Positions 51,162 through 60,666 of a stretch of 64,000 bases of DNA are shown here, piece after piece. The notes under the pieces were generated by a model. That model did no database searches. It saw only the letters and a list, made by a program, of their open reading frames with translations, and was not told the DNA's origin. This DNA is from Oceaniferula flava (lineage in GTDB: Bacteria > Verrucomicrobiota > Verrucomicrobiia > Verrucomicrobiales > Akkermansiaceae), in assembly GCF_016811075.1 (NCBI RefSeq), contig NZ_JAFBGL010000001.1, positions 124,001 to 188,000 on the forward strand, written 5' to 3'. A program made the position numbers and the translations under genes. Positions within the stretch are counted from its first letter, which is position 1. The number at the start of each line of letters is the position of its first letter.

Positions 51162-51773
51162 ATGAGTTCCCATCATCACAATCACCCTGCCACACCGGGC
51201 AGGGTGGACAGCTCCACCTTACTCTGTGGCACCGTGGGGCTTTTGCTTGCGGTGGCTATGTTCTGGGTGGGTTTGTTAGGAAAAGGCGACCAGCGGATCC
51301 TGGATATGCTTTCTCAGCCGGTGTTCCGCGGCACGGACCCGACCATTTTAGATACCCGGGTGCTCATCGGGCTGACGCTGCTGGCATGTTTCGGCCTGTC
51401 CTTTGCCGTGTTAGACTCCGCCGGCACGTGGCGACGCGTGGTCTTGGGCGTCACCGTGCTCATCCTGGTGGCCGCGCTGGTTCCTGTGTTGGCGGTGTGG
51501 GAGATCTATTTTCCTCCGATGATGACCCTGGTGGGTGTGTTCTGGAGTTGGTTCTGCGCGATGATGTATGTCAGCCACCACGAGATGCCCTGCGAGCTCC
51601 TCGGTGCGAAGCCGACGCCGGTGAAAACCAAAAAGGTGGATGCGCCGTCAGCAGCTCCCGCCAAGGCAAAGCCCGTGGCCGAGCAGCCGACAACTACGAA
51701 GGCGAAGAAAAAGAAACGCAAGGCGAGTGATGCCGACGATAAATACAAACCCAAGGACTTGATCGATGGCTAG
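51162..51773 (+). CDS. Small four-helix membrane protein with Lys-rich tail
   Basis: A 203-residue protein not assigned to a family. A His-rich start (SSHHHNHPATPG) precedes about four membrane segments (LLCGTVGLLLAVAMFWVGLL, RVLIGLTLLACFGLSFAVL, RVVLGVTVLILVAALVPVLAVW, MMTLVGVFWSWFCAMMYV). The tail is cytoplasmic-looking and Lys/Ala/Pro rich (KAKKKKRKASDADDKYK), possibly disordered. It overlaps the start of recR by 8 bases, so translation is probably coupled, although no functional link to repair is known. Confidence 0.6.
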   Translation: MSSHHHNHPATPGRVDSSTLLCGTVGLLLAVAMFWVGLLGKGDQRILDMLSQPVFRGTDPTILDTRVLIGLTLLACFGLSFAVLDSAGTWRRVVLGVTVLILVAALVPVLAVWEIYFPPMMTLVGVFWSWFCAMMYVSHHEMPCELLGAKPTPVKTKKVDAPSAAPAKAKPVAEQPTTTKAKKKKRKASDADDKYKPKDLIDG

Positions 51774-52365
51774 AGCCGATTACCCACAGCCCGTTGTCGA
51801 GCTCATTGCCGAGCTGAAACGTCTCCCCGGCGTCGGCCCTCGAAGTGCAGAACGCATTGCCGTTTGGCTGCTGCAGCATGAAAAAGCGAACCCTGTGGAG
51901 CTTTCCGATGCCTTGCTTCAAGCGAAGGCGAAGGTGACCTCCTGCGACACCTGTGGATTTTTTGCCACTGACGAAGGTTGCTCGGTGTGTGACGACTCCA
52001 GTCGCGATGAGCAACAGCTCTGCGTGGTCGAGCAAGCTACCGATGTGTTGCCGCTCGAGCGCTCCGGTGTGTTCGCCGGTTACTATCATTGTCTGGGTGG
52101 GAAACTTTCACCGCTCGATCACATTGGCCCGGAAGATCTGCGGATCACCCCGCTGCTGCGTCGGGTGGATCAGGCCCCCAATGTGGAAATTATCCTCGCC
52201 TTGGGCGCGGATGTGGAGGGGGAGGCAACCGCGAACTACCTGGCGGAAGCGCTTGCCGGGAAGAACTGCAAGATCACCCGCATTGCCCAAGGTCTACCGG
52301 CCGGTGGTGGTCTGGACCATGCCGACGATCTCACCCTGATGCGAGCCATGCAGGGGCGACGTTGA
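51766..52365 (+). CDS. recR: Recombination mediator RecR
   Basis: Works with RecO to load RecA at gaps. At 199 residues it has the normal length. The helix-hairpin-helix start LKRLPGVGPRSAERIAVWLL and the Cys4 zinc finger CDTCGFFATDEGCSVC are intact. The Toprim region includes GVFAGYYHCLGGKLSPLDHIGPEDL and ANYLAEAL. It starts inside the end of the membrane protein gene. In many bacteria recR follows dnaX-ybaB; neither is seen here. Its stop is 3 bases from the convergent transporter gene. Confidence 0.95.
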   Translation: MARADYPQPVVELIAELKRLPGVGPRSAERIAVWLLQHEKANPVELSDALLQAKAKVTSCDTCGFFATDEGCSVCDDSSRDEQQLCVVEQATDVLPLERSGVFAGYYHCLGGKLSPLDHIGPEDLRITPLLRRVDQAPNVEIILALGADVEGEATANYLAEALAGKNCKITRIAQGLPAGGGLDHADDLTLMRAMQGRR

Positions 52366-52368
52366 TTT

Positions 52369-53853
52369 TTACAGCACCAGCTGCAGCCAGACGATTCCAA
52401 CGACCGGACCAATGGCTGCCATGATCAGGCCGATCTTCATGAAGTCGCGGCTTTGCACTTTTCCTGAGGCGAGAGCTACCGCATTGGGTGGGGTGGAGAT
52501 GGGCAGGCACATGGCGCATGAGCAAGCGATTGCCAGAGGGATGGCTAACATGGCCGGGGCATTTTCTGAATGACTCGCGACGATACCGATGCCCACCGGC
52601 ACAAGGATTGATGCGGTGGCGGTGTTGCTCATCAAGTTACTCATCACCACACCGATCAGCGAGATGACGATGATGATGCCGATCAACGGTAGGCTTGCAG
52701 GCACCTGTGAACCAATCCAGGCAGCCAAGCCAGTGGCTTTCACCGCACCGCCGAGCGAGATCCCACCTGCGAGCAGGAGCAGCACATCCCACGGCAGATT
52801 GCGCATATCATCGGAGGCCAGAACGCCGGTCACGGCAAAGGCGGTGATCGGTAGAAAGGAAACCACCGGGGCAGGGATGTTGTGCAGGCTCTCCGTCATC
52901 CAGGCAAGCACGGTGGTCAGCAACACGGCGGCGACGATGAACCGTTGTTTGTTCTCATCCTTCGTCGGTGGTGCGTCCGTGCTTTGAAAGGTTCCCAGCT
53001 GGAAATGGAGACCGTCTTTTTTTCCGGAGAGAAACAGGTAGAGGTAGGCCAGTGAAGCTAACAACAATGCCGGTGGTAGACCGTATGCCATCCACTGAAT
53101 GAAGTCGGGTCTCAAATTTTCCGAGAGGCTGCCGACCGCAATGGCGTTCGGTGGCGTGCCGATGATAGTGGCAATGCCTCCGAGGTTTGCCGCGACTGGC
53201 ACGGAGAGGATAAACGATCGGCCAAAGCTGTGGTTCTTGGGAATCACGCTGAGCACGGGAGCCGCTACGGTGATCATCATGGCGGCGGTAGCGGTGTTCG
53301 ACATGAACATGCTGAAGACAAAGGTGACGGCCATCGTCGAGGCTAACAGGTAGGCCGGGTTTTTTCCAAAGACTCCTAGGATCCGACTCGCCATCCATTG
53401 GTCGAGCCGCGTTTTGCTCGCTGCTTGGGCCAAGACAAAACCACCGAGGAACAGCCACATGATGCTGGACGACCAAGCGCCGACAAATTCCGTCCACGCC
53501 TTGTTGTCGCCCTCCGCCGCATAAACGCCGCCCGGTTTCCCGAGCACGGCGATCTCCACGGCAATGACTAACACCCCTACGGCAAAGGCAGGGATCGCCT
53601 CGGTGACCCATAAAAAGGCGGCGCCGATCATGATGCCCAGGGTGACGCGTCCGGCAGGCGAGAGGGATTCAAAGCTCTGCCACCCTAGCCACTCTGGAAG
53701 GAAATAGGCAAGTAGGCCGAGCGTTATGCCGGCGAAAAATTTGACAATAGATGCCAACGCATGGCGATCGGTCTGCCCGAGCATGCGTTTGACCACAGCG
53801 CGAGTGTCCGGTCGTTCCCCCGATGGATCCTTATGCATAGCATCTCGATTCAT
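52369..53853 (-). CDS. DASS-family sodium:carboxylate transporter (SLC13)
   Basis: A 494-residue inner-membrane protein with roughly 11-12 hydrophobic segments, a probable importer of di- or tricarboxylates or sulfate. Family features include SNTATAAMMITVAAPVL (the SNT motif) near residue 170 and a second SNT motif in MSNLMSNTATASILVPVGIG near residue 415. The ending CAMCLPISTPPNAVALASG is also typical, as is GGIATIIGTPPNAIAVG in the first half. A polar N-terminal extension of about 30 residues is present. The substrate is not readable from sequence. Confidence 0.9.
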   Translation of the reverse strand: MNRDAMHKDPSGERPDTRAVVKRMLGQTDRHALASIVKFFAGITLGLLAYFLPEWLGWQSFESLSPAGRVTLGIMIGAAFLWVTEAIPAFAVGVLVIAVEIAVLGKPGGVYAAEGDNKAWTEFVGAWSSSIMWLFLGGFVLAQAASKTRLDQWMASRILGVFGKNPAYLLASTMAVTFVFSMFMSNTATAAMMITVAAPVLSVIPKNHSFGRSFILSVPVAANLGGIATIIGTPPNAIAVGSLSENLRPDFIQWMAYGLPPALLLASLAYLYLFLSGKKDGLHFQLGTFQSTDAPPTKDENKQRFIVAAVLLTTVLAWMTESLHNIPAPVVSFLPITAFAVTGVLASDDMRNLPWDVLLLLAGGISLGGAVKATGLAAWIGSQVPASLPLIGIIIVISLIGVVMSNLMSNTATASILVPVGIGIVASHSENAPAMLAIPLAIACSCAMCLPISTPPNAVALASGKVQSRDFMKIGLIMAAIGPVVGIVWLQLVL

Positions 53854-53935
53854 ACTGTCTGCTCAGCTGGAAGCAAAGCAATTTAGCCCAGTATCAGCCA
53901 TGATTAGGATGAATGATTGAGTGCTGCTCGTTGTT

Positions 53936-54880
53936 CTAACTGCAGAGTGCACGGACATGCGCCAACACCGCGCTGGCAAGCCCTTGGGGATCGTAGCCTC
54001 CTTCTAACACCGAGAGCACTCTTCCTTCACAGAGTTCGTCCGCCCAGTCGGTCACCATCGTCGTGAGAGTGGCAAAATCATCGTCGCTGAGGTTGAGCAT
54101 GCCGATGGGGTCGTGCTCCCTGGCATCGAAGCCGGCGGAGACCAGGATCATGTCGGGCTTGAAGCGTCGAACAGCCCGACCGATATTTTCTTCCCACAGG
54201 GGGAGAATGATCTCGCCTCCTGCTCCCTCCGGCACGGGAAGGTTCAGCGTGGTTCCGATGCCTTTGCCTTCGCCCGTTTCCTCGATGTCACCGCTGTAGG
54301 GGAAGATGTTTTCCTCATGGGTGGAGGCAAAGAAAACGCTGTCGTCCTGATAGAAAATGTCCTGCGTGCCATTGCCGTGGTGCACATCCCAGTCGAGAAT
54401 TGCGATGCGTTTCAGACCATGTTCCTGCTGCAAGTAGCGGGCGGCGATGGCGATGTGGTTGAAAATGCAGAACCCTATACCGCGACCAGGCGACGCGTGG
54501 TGACCCGGAGGGCGAACCGCGCAGAAGGCATGATGGACCTGCCCGGTCATGATGGCATCTGCGGCAGCGAGCACCGCGCCGGTGGCGGCCATCACCACAG
54601 TGTAGGAGTCGGGGCAGATAGCGGTGTCGCCAGTCCTCAGGACCTCGGCAAATTCTTCCACGTCCATTTTGACAATGTCGTGATACCAGCTCTCGTGGCA
54701 TCGTAAAATGTCGGCCAGCTCCGCAGTCCTCCCCTCGAGCCTCTGGAAGGGGAGCTGGGCGGAGTCCAAGGCATCCATGATCGCTTGGTAGCGCTCGGGA
54801 CACTCCACGTGACCTGGGCCGGTGTCGTGTTTTAGGTAAATGGCGTCGTAGTGCACGCCGGTGGTGTGGGTGGGCGGCAT
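53936..54880 (-). CDS. Histone deacetylase-family hydrolase (AcuC-like)
   Basis: A 314-residue zinc hydrolase of the class II histone deacetylase superfamily. RPPGHHASPGRGIGFCIFNHIAIAA carries the His pair. DWDVHHGNGTQDIF gives two zinc ligands, and LVSAGFDAREHDPIG the third Asp. The start GPGHVECPERYQAI is typical. Bacterial members remove acyl groups from lysine (AcuC) or polyamines. It lies 2 bases downstream of the CoA-transferase/GNAT fusion on the same strand, so acyl group writing and erasing may be linked here. Confidence 0.9.
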   Translation of the reverse strand: MPPTHTTGVHYDAIYLKHDTGPGHVECPERYQAIMDALDSAQLPFQRLEGRTAELADILRCHESWYHDIVKMDVEEFAEVLRTGDTAICPDSYTVVMAATGAVLAAADAIMTGQVHHAFCAVRPPGHHASPGRGIGFCIFNHIAIAARYLQQEHGLKRIAILDWDVHHGNGTQDIFYQDDSVFFASTHEENIFPYSGDIEETGEGKGIGTTLNLPVPEGAGGEIILPLWEENIGRAVRRFKPDMILVSAGFDAREHDPIGMLNLSDDDFATLTTMVTDWADELCEGRVLSVLEGGYDPQGLASAVLAHVRALCS

Positions 54881-54882
54881 GC

Positions 54883-56745
54883 TTAATCGTGAGGTGGCTG
54901 CGCTAACCGATCGGCGAGCTGTTGGGTATTGAGCGTGAACTCATCGCTGTCCTCGCCGAAGTGGGATTCCTTGGTCGCTCCGTAGCTGGTGAACAGGGCG
55001 GCCATGGGTTTGTTTTTCTTCAAAACGGATGCCCAGAAGGTCTTGATGCCCCGTCTCAAGGCAACGGCGGTGAGTTCGGCTAACAGAAAACGGGCAATCC
55101 CTAAGCGGCGGAAATTCTCACCTACAATGAAAGCAACCTCAGCCGAGTCGCTGGTGGGATCTCGATAAAACCGTCCCACCGCGCAGATCTCTTGGCGCTG
55201 CCCCATCTCGGTGAACAGGGCGAAGGCCACATCCACCGATTGGTTGACGGAGGTGAGTTTATACGCGGCCTCGTCGGTGAGGCGGTCTTTCAGGTAGCCG
55301 TAGCGCATGTTCACCGTTTCTTTGGTGTGCGAGTAGAAGAACGATTGTAGCGCTCGGGTATCGCTGGGGTGCAGCGGCCGGAAGGTGAAGCGTTTACCGG
55401 AAAGGGTTATGGTGCGGGCCTCGACTCCGGTCGCATTTTCCGAGACTTCGGTCGGGGTGATGTTGTAGAACTTGGGGATCCAGCCCCAGCGGTGGGCATC
55501 GCGCAGCAATCGCTCGCGATGGTTCGGGTGGGCGATCTCCACCAGGTTCAAGACCCGTTGACGAATGCTTCGGCCTTTGAGTCGGGCGATGCCGTATTCG
55601 GTGACCACGTAGTGCACGTCACCACGCCCGGTGTTGACGCCGCTGCCGGGTTTGAAGCCGGAGACGATGCGTGAGCTTTTGCCATCGTCCGACTGCGAAG
55701 TGAGTACGATGATGGGTCGGCCATTTTTACTGTGTCCCGCACCACGAATGAAATCCTGGGTGCTGCCCATCCCTCCGTAGAAACGGTGCCCCCGAGAGTC
55801 TCTCACCACCTGTCCGGTGAGATCGACCTCATAAGCGCCGTGGATGGCGGTCATCATGGTATTCCGCGCAATCCGCCGAACATCACCCACCCAATCCGAG
55901 GGCTGCATTTCGATGTCTGGGTTGTTATGGATAAACTCGTAGAGCTTCTGCGAGCCAAGCACGGTGGAGCACACCACCTTGCCTTTCTGAAATTGTTTGC
56001 GGCTGTTATCGACCGCGCCGCACTCGATCAACTCCATCATGGGGTCGGTGAAGATGCCGCTGTAGATCCCGAGGTGGCGATGGTTTTTCAGGGCGGCGAG
56101 CACCGCTTGGGGCGTGTTGCCCAATCCGGCTTGGATGGTGGAGCCGTCTTCGATCAGTAGAGCCGCATACTGTGCGGCCTTGATCTGAGCATCGCGCGGT
56201 GTCTCCCAGATGATTTCCGGAAGGGATTGGTCGTGCTCGATGAAATAGTGGATTTTCTTCGCCGAGATCGATGCGGCTCCTGTTTGGCGGGGCATCGAGG
56301 GGTTGATCTGGGCCACCACCGTGCGCGCTGCCTTCACTGCCGCCCGCACGACATCGACGCTGACTCCCAGCGACACGTAGCCATGTTCATCGGGCGGACT
56401 GACCTGAATGAGAGCCACGTCCACGGGGAGCAAATGGCCACCGAAAAGTGACGGCACATCGGCGAGGGTGCAAGGGGTGTAGTCCGCACGACCCGCGGCC
56501 ACTGCTTTGTGAATGTTGTGGGTTAGGAAAAATGTGTTGGTCCGCAGGTGGTCATCGTATTTTTTTGCCAACCACGGCATCTCGCCCAGGGTGTGGATGT
56601 GGGTGAGCTCCACATCGTGCAAGGCGGAGGAAGCCTGCAAAAACGAATCGACCAGAGCAAAAGGAACCGCCGCGCCGCTGCCAATAAATACCCGACTCCC
56701 GGGCGGCACGATTTTTTTCCAAACCTCTGGCGTTAGCTCCTTCAC
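54883..56745 (-). CDS. Acetyl-CoA hydrolase/CoA-transferase fused to GNAT acetyltransferase
   Basis: A 620-residue fusion. Residues ~1-430 are a family I CoA-transferase/acetyl-CoA hydrolase: RVFIGSGAAVPFALVDSFL, SPPDEHGYVSLGVSVD, AGLGNTPQAVLAAL, and VVTEYGIARLKGRSIRQRV near the C-terminal half. Residues ~455-610 are a GNAT acetyltransferase with motif A AEVAFIVGENFRRLGIARFLLAEL (acetyl-CoA pyrophosphate loop RRLGIA). The domain order is as in known bifunctional proteins of this type. Together with the deacetylase next door it could control lysine acetylation in response to acyl-CoA; the substrate is unknown. Confidence 0.88.
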   Translation of the reverse strand: MKELTPEVWKKIVPPGSRVFIGSGAAVPFALVDSFLQASSALHDVELTHIHTLGEMPWLAKKYDDHLRTNTFFLTHNIHKAVAAGRADYTPCTLADVPSLFGGHLLPVDVALIQVSPPDEHGYVSLGVSVDVVRAAVKAARTVVAQINPSMPRQTGAASISAKKIHYFIEHDQSLPEIIWETPRDAQIKAAQYAALLIEDGSTIQAGLGNTPQAVLAALKNHRHLGIYSGIFTDPMMELIECGAVDNSRKQFQKGKVVCSTVLGSQKLYEFIHNNPDIEMQPSDWVGDVRRIARNTMMTAIHGAYEVDLTGQVVRDSRGHRFYGGMGSTQDFIRGAGHSKNGRPIIVLTSQSDDGKSSRIVSGFKPGSGVNTGRGDVHYVVTEYGIARLKGRSIRQRVLNLVEIAHPNHRERLLRDAHRWGWIPKFYNITPTEVSENATGVEARTITLSGKRFTFRPLHPSDTRALQSFFYSHTKETVNMRYGYLKDRLTDEAAYKLTSVNQSVDVAFALFTEMGQRQEICAVGRFYRDPTSDSAEVAFIVGENFRRLGIARFLLAELTAVALRRGIKTFWASVLKKNKPMAALFTSYGATKESHFGEDSDEFTLNTQQLADRLAQPPHD

Positions 56746-56814
56746 TGCACGTCATCGTGCCACGATTCAGAGCGAAGTCAATTTGGGAAGAGGTTTCCAC
56801 TTCCTCGAGAGAAG

Positions 56815-56847
56815 GCGAAGTGCGCGTAGTTCATTCTCACACTTCGC
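56815..56847. repeat. Perfect 8-base inverted repeat between operons
   Basis: GCGAAGTG (56815-56822) and CACTTCGC (56840-56847) are exact reverse complements with a 17-base loop. It lies between the stop of oppC (56867) and the start of the CoA-transferase gene (56745), both on the minus strand. No T tract follows; it may stabilise the opp mRNA end or act as an operator. Confidence 0.4.
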
Positions 56848-56866
56848 GATTGAGGTGGGGGACTGC

Positions 56867-57868
56867 TTAATCCTTCGCGGCTTTCGGGTCCAAAGCGTCG
56901 CGCAGGCCATCGCCGAGGAAGTTCAGGGCGAGCAGGGTGAGAGAGAAAAGCACGGAAGGCACAATCAGTAGACGCGGCTGGGTTTCCATGTAGTTAGACC
57001 CTTCTTGCAGCAGAATGCCCCAAGAGCTGTTAGGCGACTGCACACCGAGTCCGAGGTAGGAAAGGGTGGCCTCAGCGAGGATGAAACCTGGCACGGTGAG
57101 GGTGGCGTAAACGATGATGGGCCCCAGCATGTTAGGCATGATGTGGCGCATCATGATGGTGCGGTGCGGCAAGCCGAGCGAGCGAGCTGCTTCGATGAAT
57201 TCGAGCTTCTTGATCGACAGTGCCTGGGCCCGAGTGATCCGTGCCATGGTCAACCAGCCGATGGTGCCAATGGCGATGAAGAGAGGAACCAAGTTCGCGT
57301 ATTTCGCGACAAACTCGGAATCCCAACCCCACTTATTGATCAAAAACAGCGAGGCTTCCTGAGCGTAGGCGGAGAAGAGCAGGGAGATCAAAATGACAAT
57401 GACCAGGAAGGGCAGGCCGTAGAGAATATCCACAGTGCGCATCATCAGGCTGTCCGTTCGTCCTCCGATGTAGCCGGAGAGAGCTCCGTAGGTGATGCCG
57501 ATCATGCCGGCGATGGTCGTAGAGACAAGGCCAACAAGGATCGAGATTTGGCCGCCGTAGAGCAGACGTGCCAGAAGGTCGCGGCCCACTTGGTCAGTTC
57601 CTAACAAGTGGTTGCCCGATGGAGCACTGAATTTGTTTTCCAGGTTCTGGTAGTTGGGAGGTTTGAACCAGTGCTCGTTGTATTGGAGCGTGCGGTTTTC
57701 TGTTTCACTCAATGCCGGATCCACTGGAGCCGTCAATTGTCCCACGAAGGGGATGATGAAGCAGGAGGCGATGACCAGCAGGACGAAGAAGAGCGAGGCT
57801 GTCGCCATGCTGTTTTTGCGCAGGCGCATCCATGCATCGTGCCAGAGTGAGGATCCTTTGGTTGCCAT
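56867..57868 (-). CDS. oppC: Peptide ABC transporter permease (OppC/DppC type)
   Basis: A 333-residue inner-membrane permease. The N-terminal helix (MATASLFFVLLVIASCFIIPF) is followed by a periplasmic stretch with HLLGTDQVGRDLLARLLYGGQISILVG, the OppC hallmark. The EAA loop is EAARSLGLPHRTIMMRHIMPNM. It ends LNFLGDGLRDALDPK, also typical. Third gene of the oppA-oppB-oppC run; 44 bases follow oppB. No ATPase genes are seen in this operon. Confidence 0.93.
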   Translation of the reverse strand: MATKGSSLWHDAWMRLRKNSMATASLFFVLLVIASCFIIPFVGQLTAPVDPALSETENRTLQYNEHWFKPPNYQNLENKFSAPSGNHLLGTDQVGRDLLARLLYGGQISILVGLVSTTIAGMIGITYGALSGYIGGRTDSLMMRTVDILYGLPFLVIVILISLLFSAYAQEASLFLINKWGWDSEFVAKYANLVPLFIAIGTIGWLTMARITRAQALSIKKLEFIEAARSLGLPHRTIMMRHIMPNMLGPIIVYATLTVPGFILAEATLSYLGLGVQSPNSSWGILLQEGSNYMETQPRLLIVPSVLFSLTLLALNFLGDGLRDALDPKAAKD

Positions 57869-57912
57869 AGTGTCGGTGAAAGCGGTGTGTTAGGGATGTA
57901 AAAAAGAGAAGA

Positions 57913-58830
57913 CTAGTTCGTTTCGCGCAGGCGTGGGTTGATGGCCACGAGTGCGATATCGGCGGCGAGGTTGCCGATGACGATGAGTACGCCGAGCACG
58001 ATGACCACCCCCTGAAGGAGGAAGAAGTCACGCTCTTTGGTGGCGTTGACGAAGTGCTGGCCCATGCCGGGGATTTGGAAAATCGTTTCGACGATGAATG
58101 AGCCGGTGATCAACATGGCGAAGGCGGGGCCCACGTAGGCGATGGCTGGGATGATGCCGCCGCGCAGTGCGTGTTTGAGGATGATCTTCATCGAGGGCAC
58201 GCCCTTGGCCTTGGCGGTGCGGATGAAGTCCTGGTTCAGCACTTCGAGCATGCCGCCGCGGGTGATACGGGCGAGGTAGGCTGCGGTCGCGAGACCGAGC
58301 GTGAGCGAGGGCAGAAACCAATCGAGCGGACCACCCCAGCCGGCCACCTTGAGGAAGGGGATGTTGCTGGCGATGCTGGAAGCGAGGATTGGTGCGAGCA
58401 CGAAGGAGGGAACGGAAATTCCCAACATGGCGAGAATCATGGTGCCGTAGTCGATGATGGAGTTCTTGCGCAGCGCCGAGAGAATCCCGGCGGGCAGTCC
58501 CACACAGATCGCGATGATGATGCCGGCCAGTCCGAGCACGGCGGAGGCTGGGAAGGAAGACTTGATGATTTTCACCACCGGCTGCTCACGAGTGATTGAG
58601 ATCCCCATTTCGCCCTGCGCGAGGGTGCCTAGGTAGGCGACGAACTGCACCGGCACCGGCTCGTTGAGTTTGAAGCGTTTTTCGTTCTGCTCCTTAATGT
58701 GTGGTGGCAGCGCCTTCTCGGAGGTGAACGGATCACCGGGCATCATGCGGATGAGCACGAAGGTTACGGCGAGTAGCAGGAAGACAACGATGCAGCCTTG
58801 GCCAAGTCGGGAAAGAATAGTGGAAAGCAT
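57913..58830 (-). CDS. oppB: Peptide ABC transporter permease (OppB/DppB type)
   Basis: A 305-residue permease with the usual start (ILSRLGQGCIVVFLLLAVTFVLIRMMPGDPF). VAYLGTLAQGEMGIS precedes the core helices, and the EAA loop is RTAKAKGVPSMKIILKHALRGG. FIVETIFQIPGMGQHFVNAT is conserved. It lies 70 bases after oppA and 44 before oppC. Confidence 0.93.
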   Translation of the reverse strand: MLSTILSRLGQGCIVVFLLLAVTFVLIRMMPGDPFTSEKALPPHIKEQNEKRFKLNEPVPVQFVAYLGTLAQGEMGISITREQPVVKIIKSSFPASAVLGLAGIIIAICVGLPAGILSALRKNSIIDYGTMILAMLGISVPSFVLAPILASSIASNIPFLKVAGWGGPLDWFLPSLTLGLATAAYLARITRGGMLEVLNQDFIRTAKAKGVPSMKIILKHALRGGIIPAIAYVGPAFAMLITGSFIVETIFQIPGMGQHFVNATKERDFFLLQGVVIVLGVLIVIGNLAADIALVAINPRLRETN

Positions 58831-58900
58831 GGTGAGTGCCGGGAGTCAGAAGGTGTGAGGTGAGGTGGATGGTTCCAGGTTCAGAAAACGACGAGATAAC

Positions 58901-60544
58901 TTAGTCTTCGGAATTGGAGTTCGCTGGTTCCAGCGAGATGAATTTATAAGGATGGTTATTCAGGATCAGGGGGTGCCAGCCTTTCAGGGATCCGTGCTTG
59001 AGGTAGCACTGGGTGTACCAATAGAGGGGGATGATAGGCATTTCTGCCAGCAGCACCTTTTCGGCCTTTTCCAGGGCACGCAGGCGCTGCACCGGGTCCT
59101 CGGTGAGCTCCGCCTTGCCAAGCAGGCTTTCAAATTCCTCGCTGCTCCAGCCGGTGCGGTTGTTGCCGTCGCCCTTTTTCCACATGTCGAGGAAGGTGGT
59201 GGGGTCCGGGTAATCGCCGATCCAGCCGCCGGTGCTGATGTCGTAGTCGAGATCCGACATCGCTTTTTGATAACTTTTCCACTCGGACTGGCGGATGTTC
59301 ACCGTGATGCCGAGGTTCTTGCGCCACATGTCTTGCAGCGCTTCCGCGATGACCTTGGCTCCTTCGCGATCGGTGGTCAGCAGGGTGAGGCTGAGGTCGG
59401 CAGGGTTGACTCCGGATTTTTTCAGATACTCGTTGGCCAGTTCCGGATCGTAGAACATGACTTCGGCCGGTTGGTATTCGCCCATGCGCGGAACCAGTCC
59501 GCCAGCGCGCTCTTGGCCGCCCTGCAGGATGTTGTCGATGATCGCTTGGCTGTCGACCGCATGGCCCAGCGCCTTGCGCAGGTCGAGGTTCTGGAGGATC
59601 GGGCGGGAGACATTGAGACGGAGGAAGTTCGATCCCAAGTAGGTTTCGAGCTTGGTGTTGTCTGGATATTTTTTCTGCGAGTAGCTGATCAGTTCCGGGG
59701 CCAGTGTGTAGGTGACGTGCAACTGGTCGTTGTAGAACATCCGCGCCTCGGTGTAGGCGTTGGAAATTGGTAGGAAGTTAATGCCGTCGAGTTGCACCGT
59801 ATCGGCATCCCAGTAGAGGGGGTTTTTCACGCATTCGATACGGTCGAAGAGCACCCACTTGCTGAGCACGAAGGGACCGTTGGAAATCAGGCTGCCTGCC
59901 TCGGTCCACTCACCATTTTTCGCCAGCATACCGCCGTGTTTTTCGATGATGTGCTTGGGCACAGGATACCAAGTGTAGTGTTTGGTGATGTCCGGCAGGA
60001 AGGGGATGGGGGCCCGCAGGGTGATCTCGAGAGTGTGGCTGTCGATGGCGCGCACGCCAACCGAGGAAAAGTCATCGTTCTCACCTTTGTTGAAGGCTTC
60101 TGCTCCTTTGATGTAGTAGAGCATCGAAGCATATTTGGCTCCAAACTCAGGAAGGAGCATGCGTTCATAGGAGTAGAGAAAATCCTCGGTGGTGACAGGC
60201 TTGCCGTCCGACCACTTACCTTCCGGTTGCAGGTTGAAGGTCCAGACGGTGAAGTTCTCGTTCGCGCTCCAGCTGGCGGCCGCTCCGGGCAGGTGCTTGC
60301 CGTCGTTCGACGGGTGCTGGCCGCAGAGGCCTTCGAAGAGGGCTCTGATGATGTTGGATTCGATCACTCCGGTGACGACTTGGGGGTCGAGGTCGGCTGG
60401 TTCTCCTGAGTTCCCCATGACTAGGACGTTGGCCTCGGTGGCTTTTTCCACGGGTGTCTTACTGTCACAGGAACAGAGTAAGCTACCCAAGAGTGTAAGG
60501 GAGACCAGAGAGAATAGGTGATAATGGCGTCGCGCGAATGACAT
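58901..60544 (-). CDS. oppA: Peptide ABC transporter substrate-binding lipoprotein (OppA type)
   Basis: A 547-residue binding protein (SBP_bac_5). The signal peptide ends in a lipobox-like LLCSC. The mature part shows GEPADLDPQVVTGVIESNIIRALFEGL, FNLQPEGKWSDGKPVTTEDFLYSYERML and YPDPTTFLDMWKKGDGNNRTGW, all typical. It captures oligopeptides in the periplasm. First gene of the minus-strand oppABC operon and divergent from the second transporter; the 160-base region between them contains the hairpin at 60667-60696. Confidence 0.93.
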   Translation of the reverse strand: MSFARRHYHLFSLVSLTLLGSLLCSCDSKTPVEKATEANVLVMGNSGEPADLDPQVVTGVIESNIIRALFEGLCGQHPSNDGKHLPGAAASWSANENFTVWTFNLQPEGKWSDGKPVTTEDFLYSYERMLLPEFGAKYASMLYYIKGAEAFNKGENDDFSSVGVRAIDSHTLEITLRAPIPFLPDITKHYTWYPVPKHIIEKHGGMLAKNGEWTEAGSLISNGPFVLSKWVLFDRIECVKNPLYWDADTVQLDGINFLPISNAYTEARMFYNDQLHVTYTLAPELISYSQKKYPDNTKLETYLGSNFLRLNVSRPILQNLDLRKALGHAVDSQAIIDNILQGGQERAGGLVPRMGEYQPAEVMFYDPELANEYLKKSGVNPADLSLTLLTTDREGAKVIAEALQDMWRKNLGITVNIRQSEWKSYQKAMSDLDYDISTGGWIGDYPDPTTFLDMWKKGDGNNRTGWSSEEFESLLGKAELTEDPVQRLRALEKAEKVLLAEMPIIPLYWYTQCYLKHGSLKGWHPLILNNHPYKFISLEPANSNSED

Positions 60545-60666
60545 CGGAACGGAAAGTGGCTATAAATTATGGAATGTGGAGCACTTTTTTAGAGGAAATT
60601 GAAGATCTTGCTAAAAATCAAACAGGGACTTGCTTCGCGGTAAAGTGTGTCATACAAATTTTGCGA

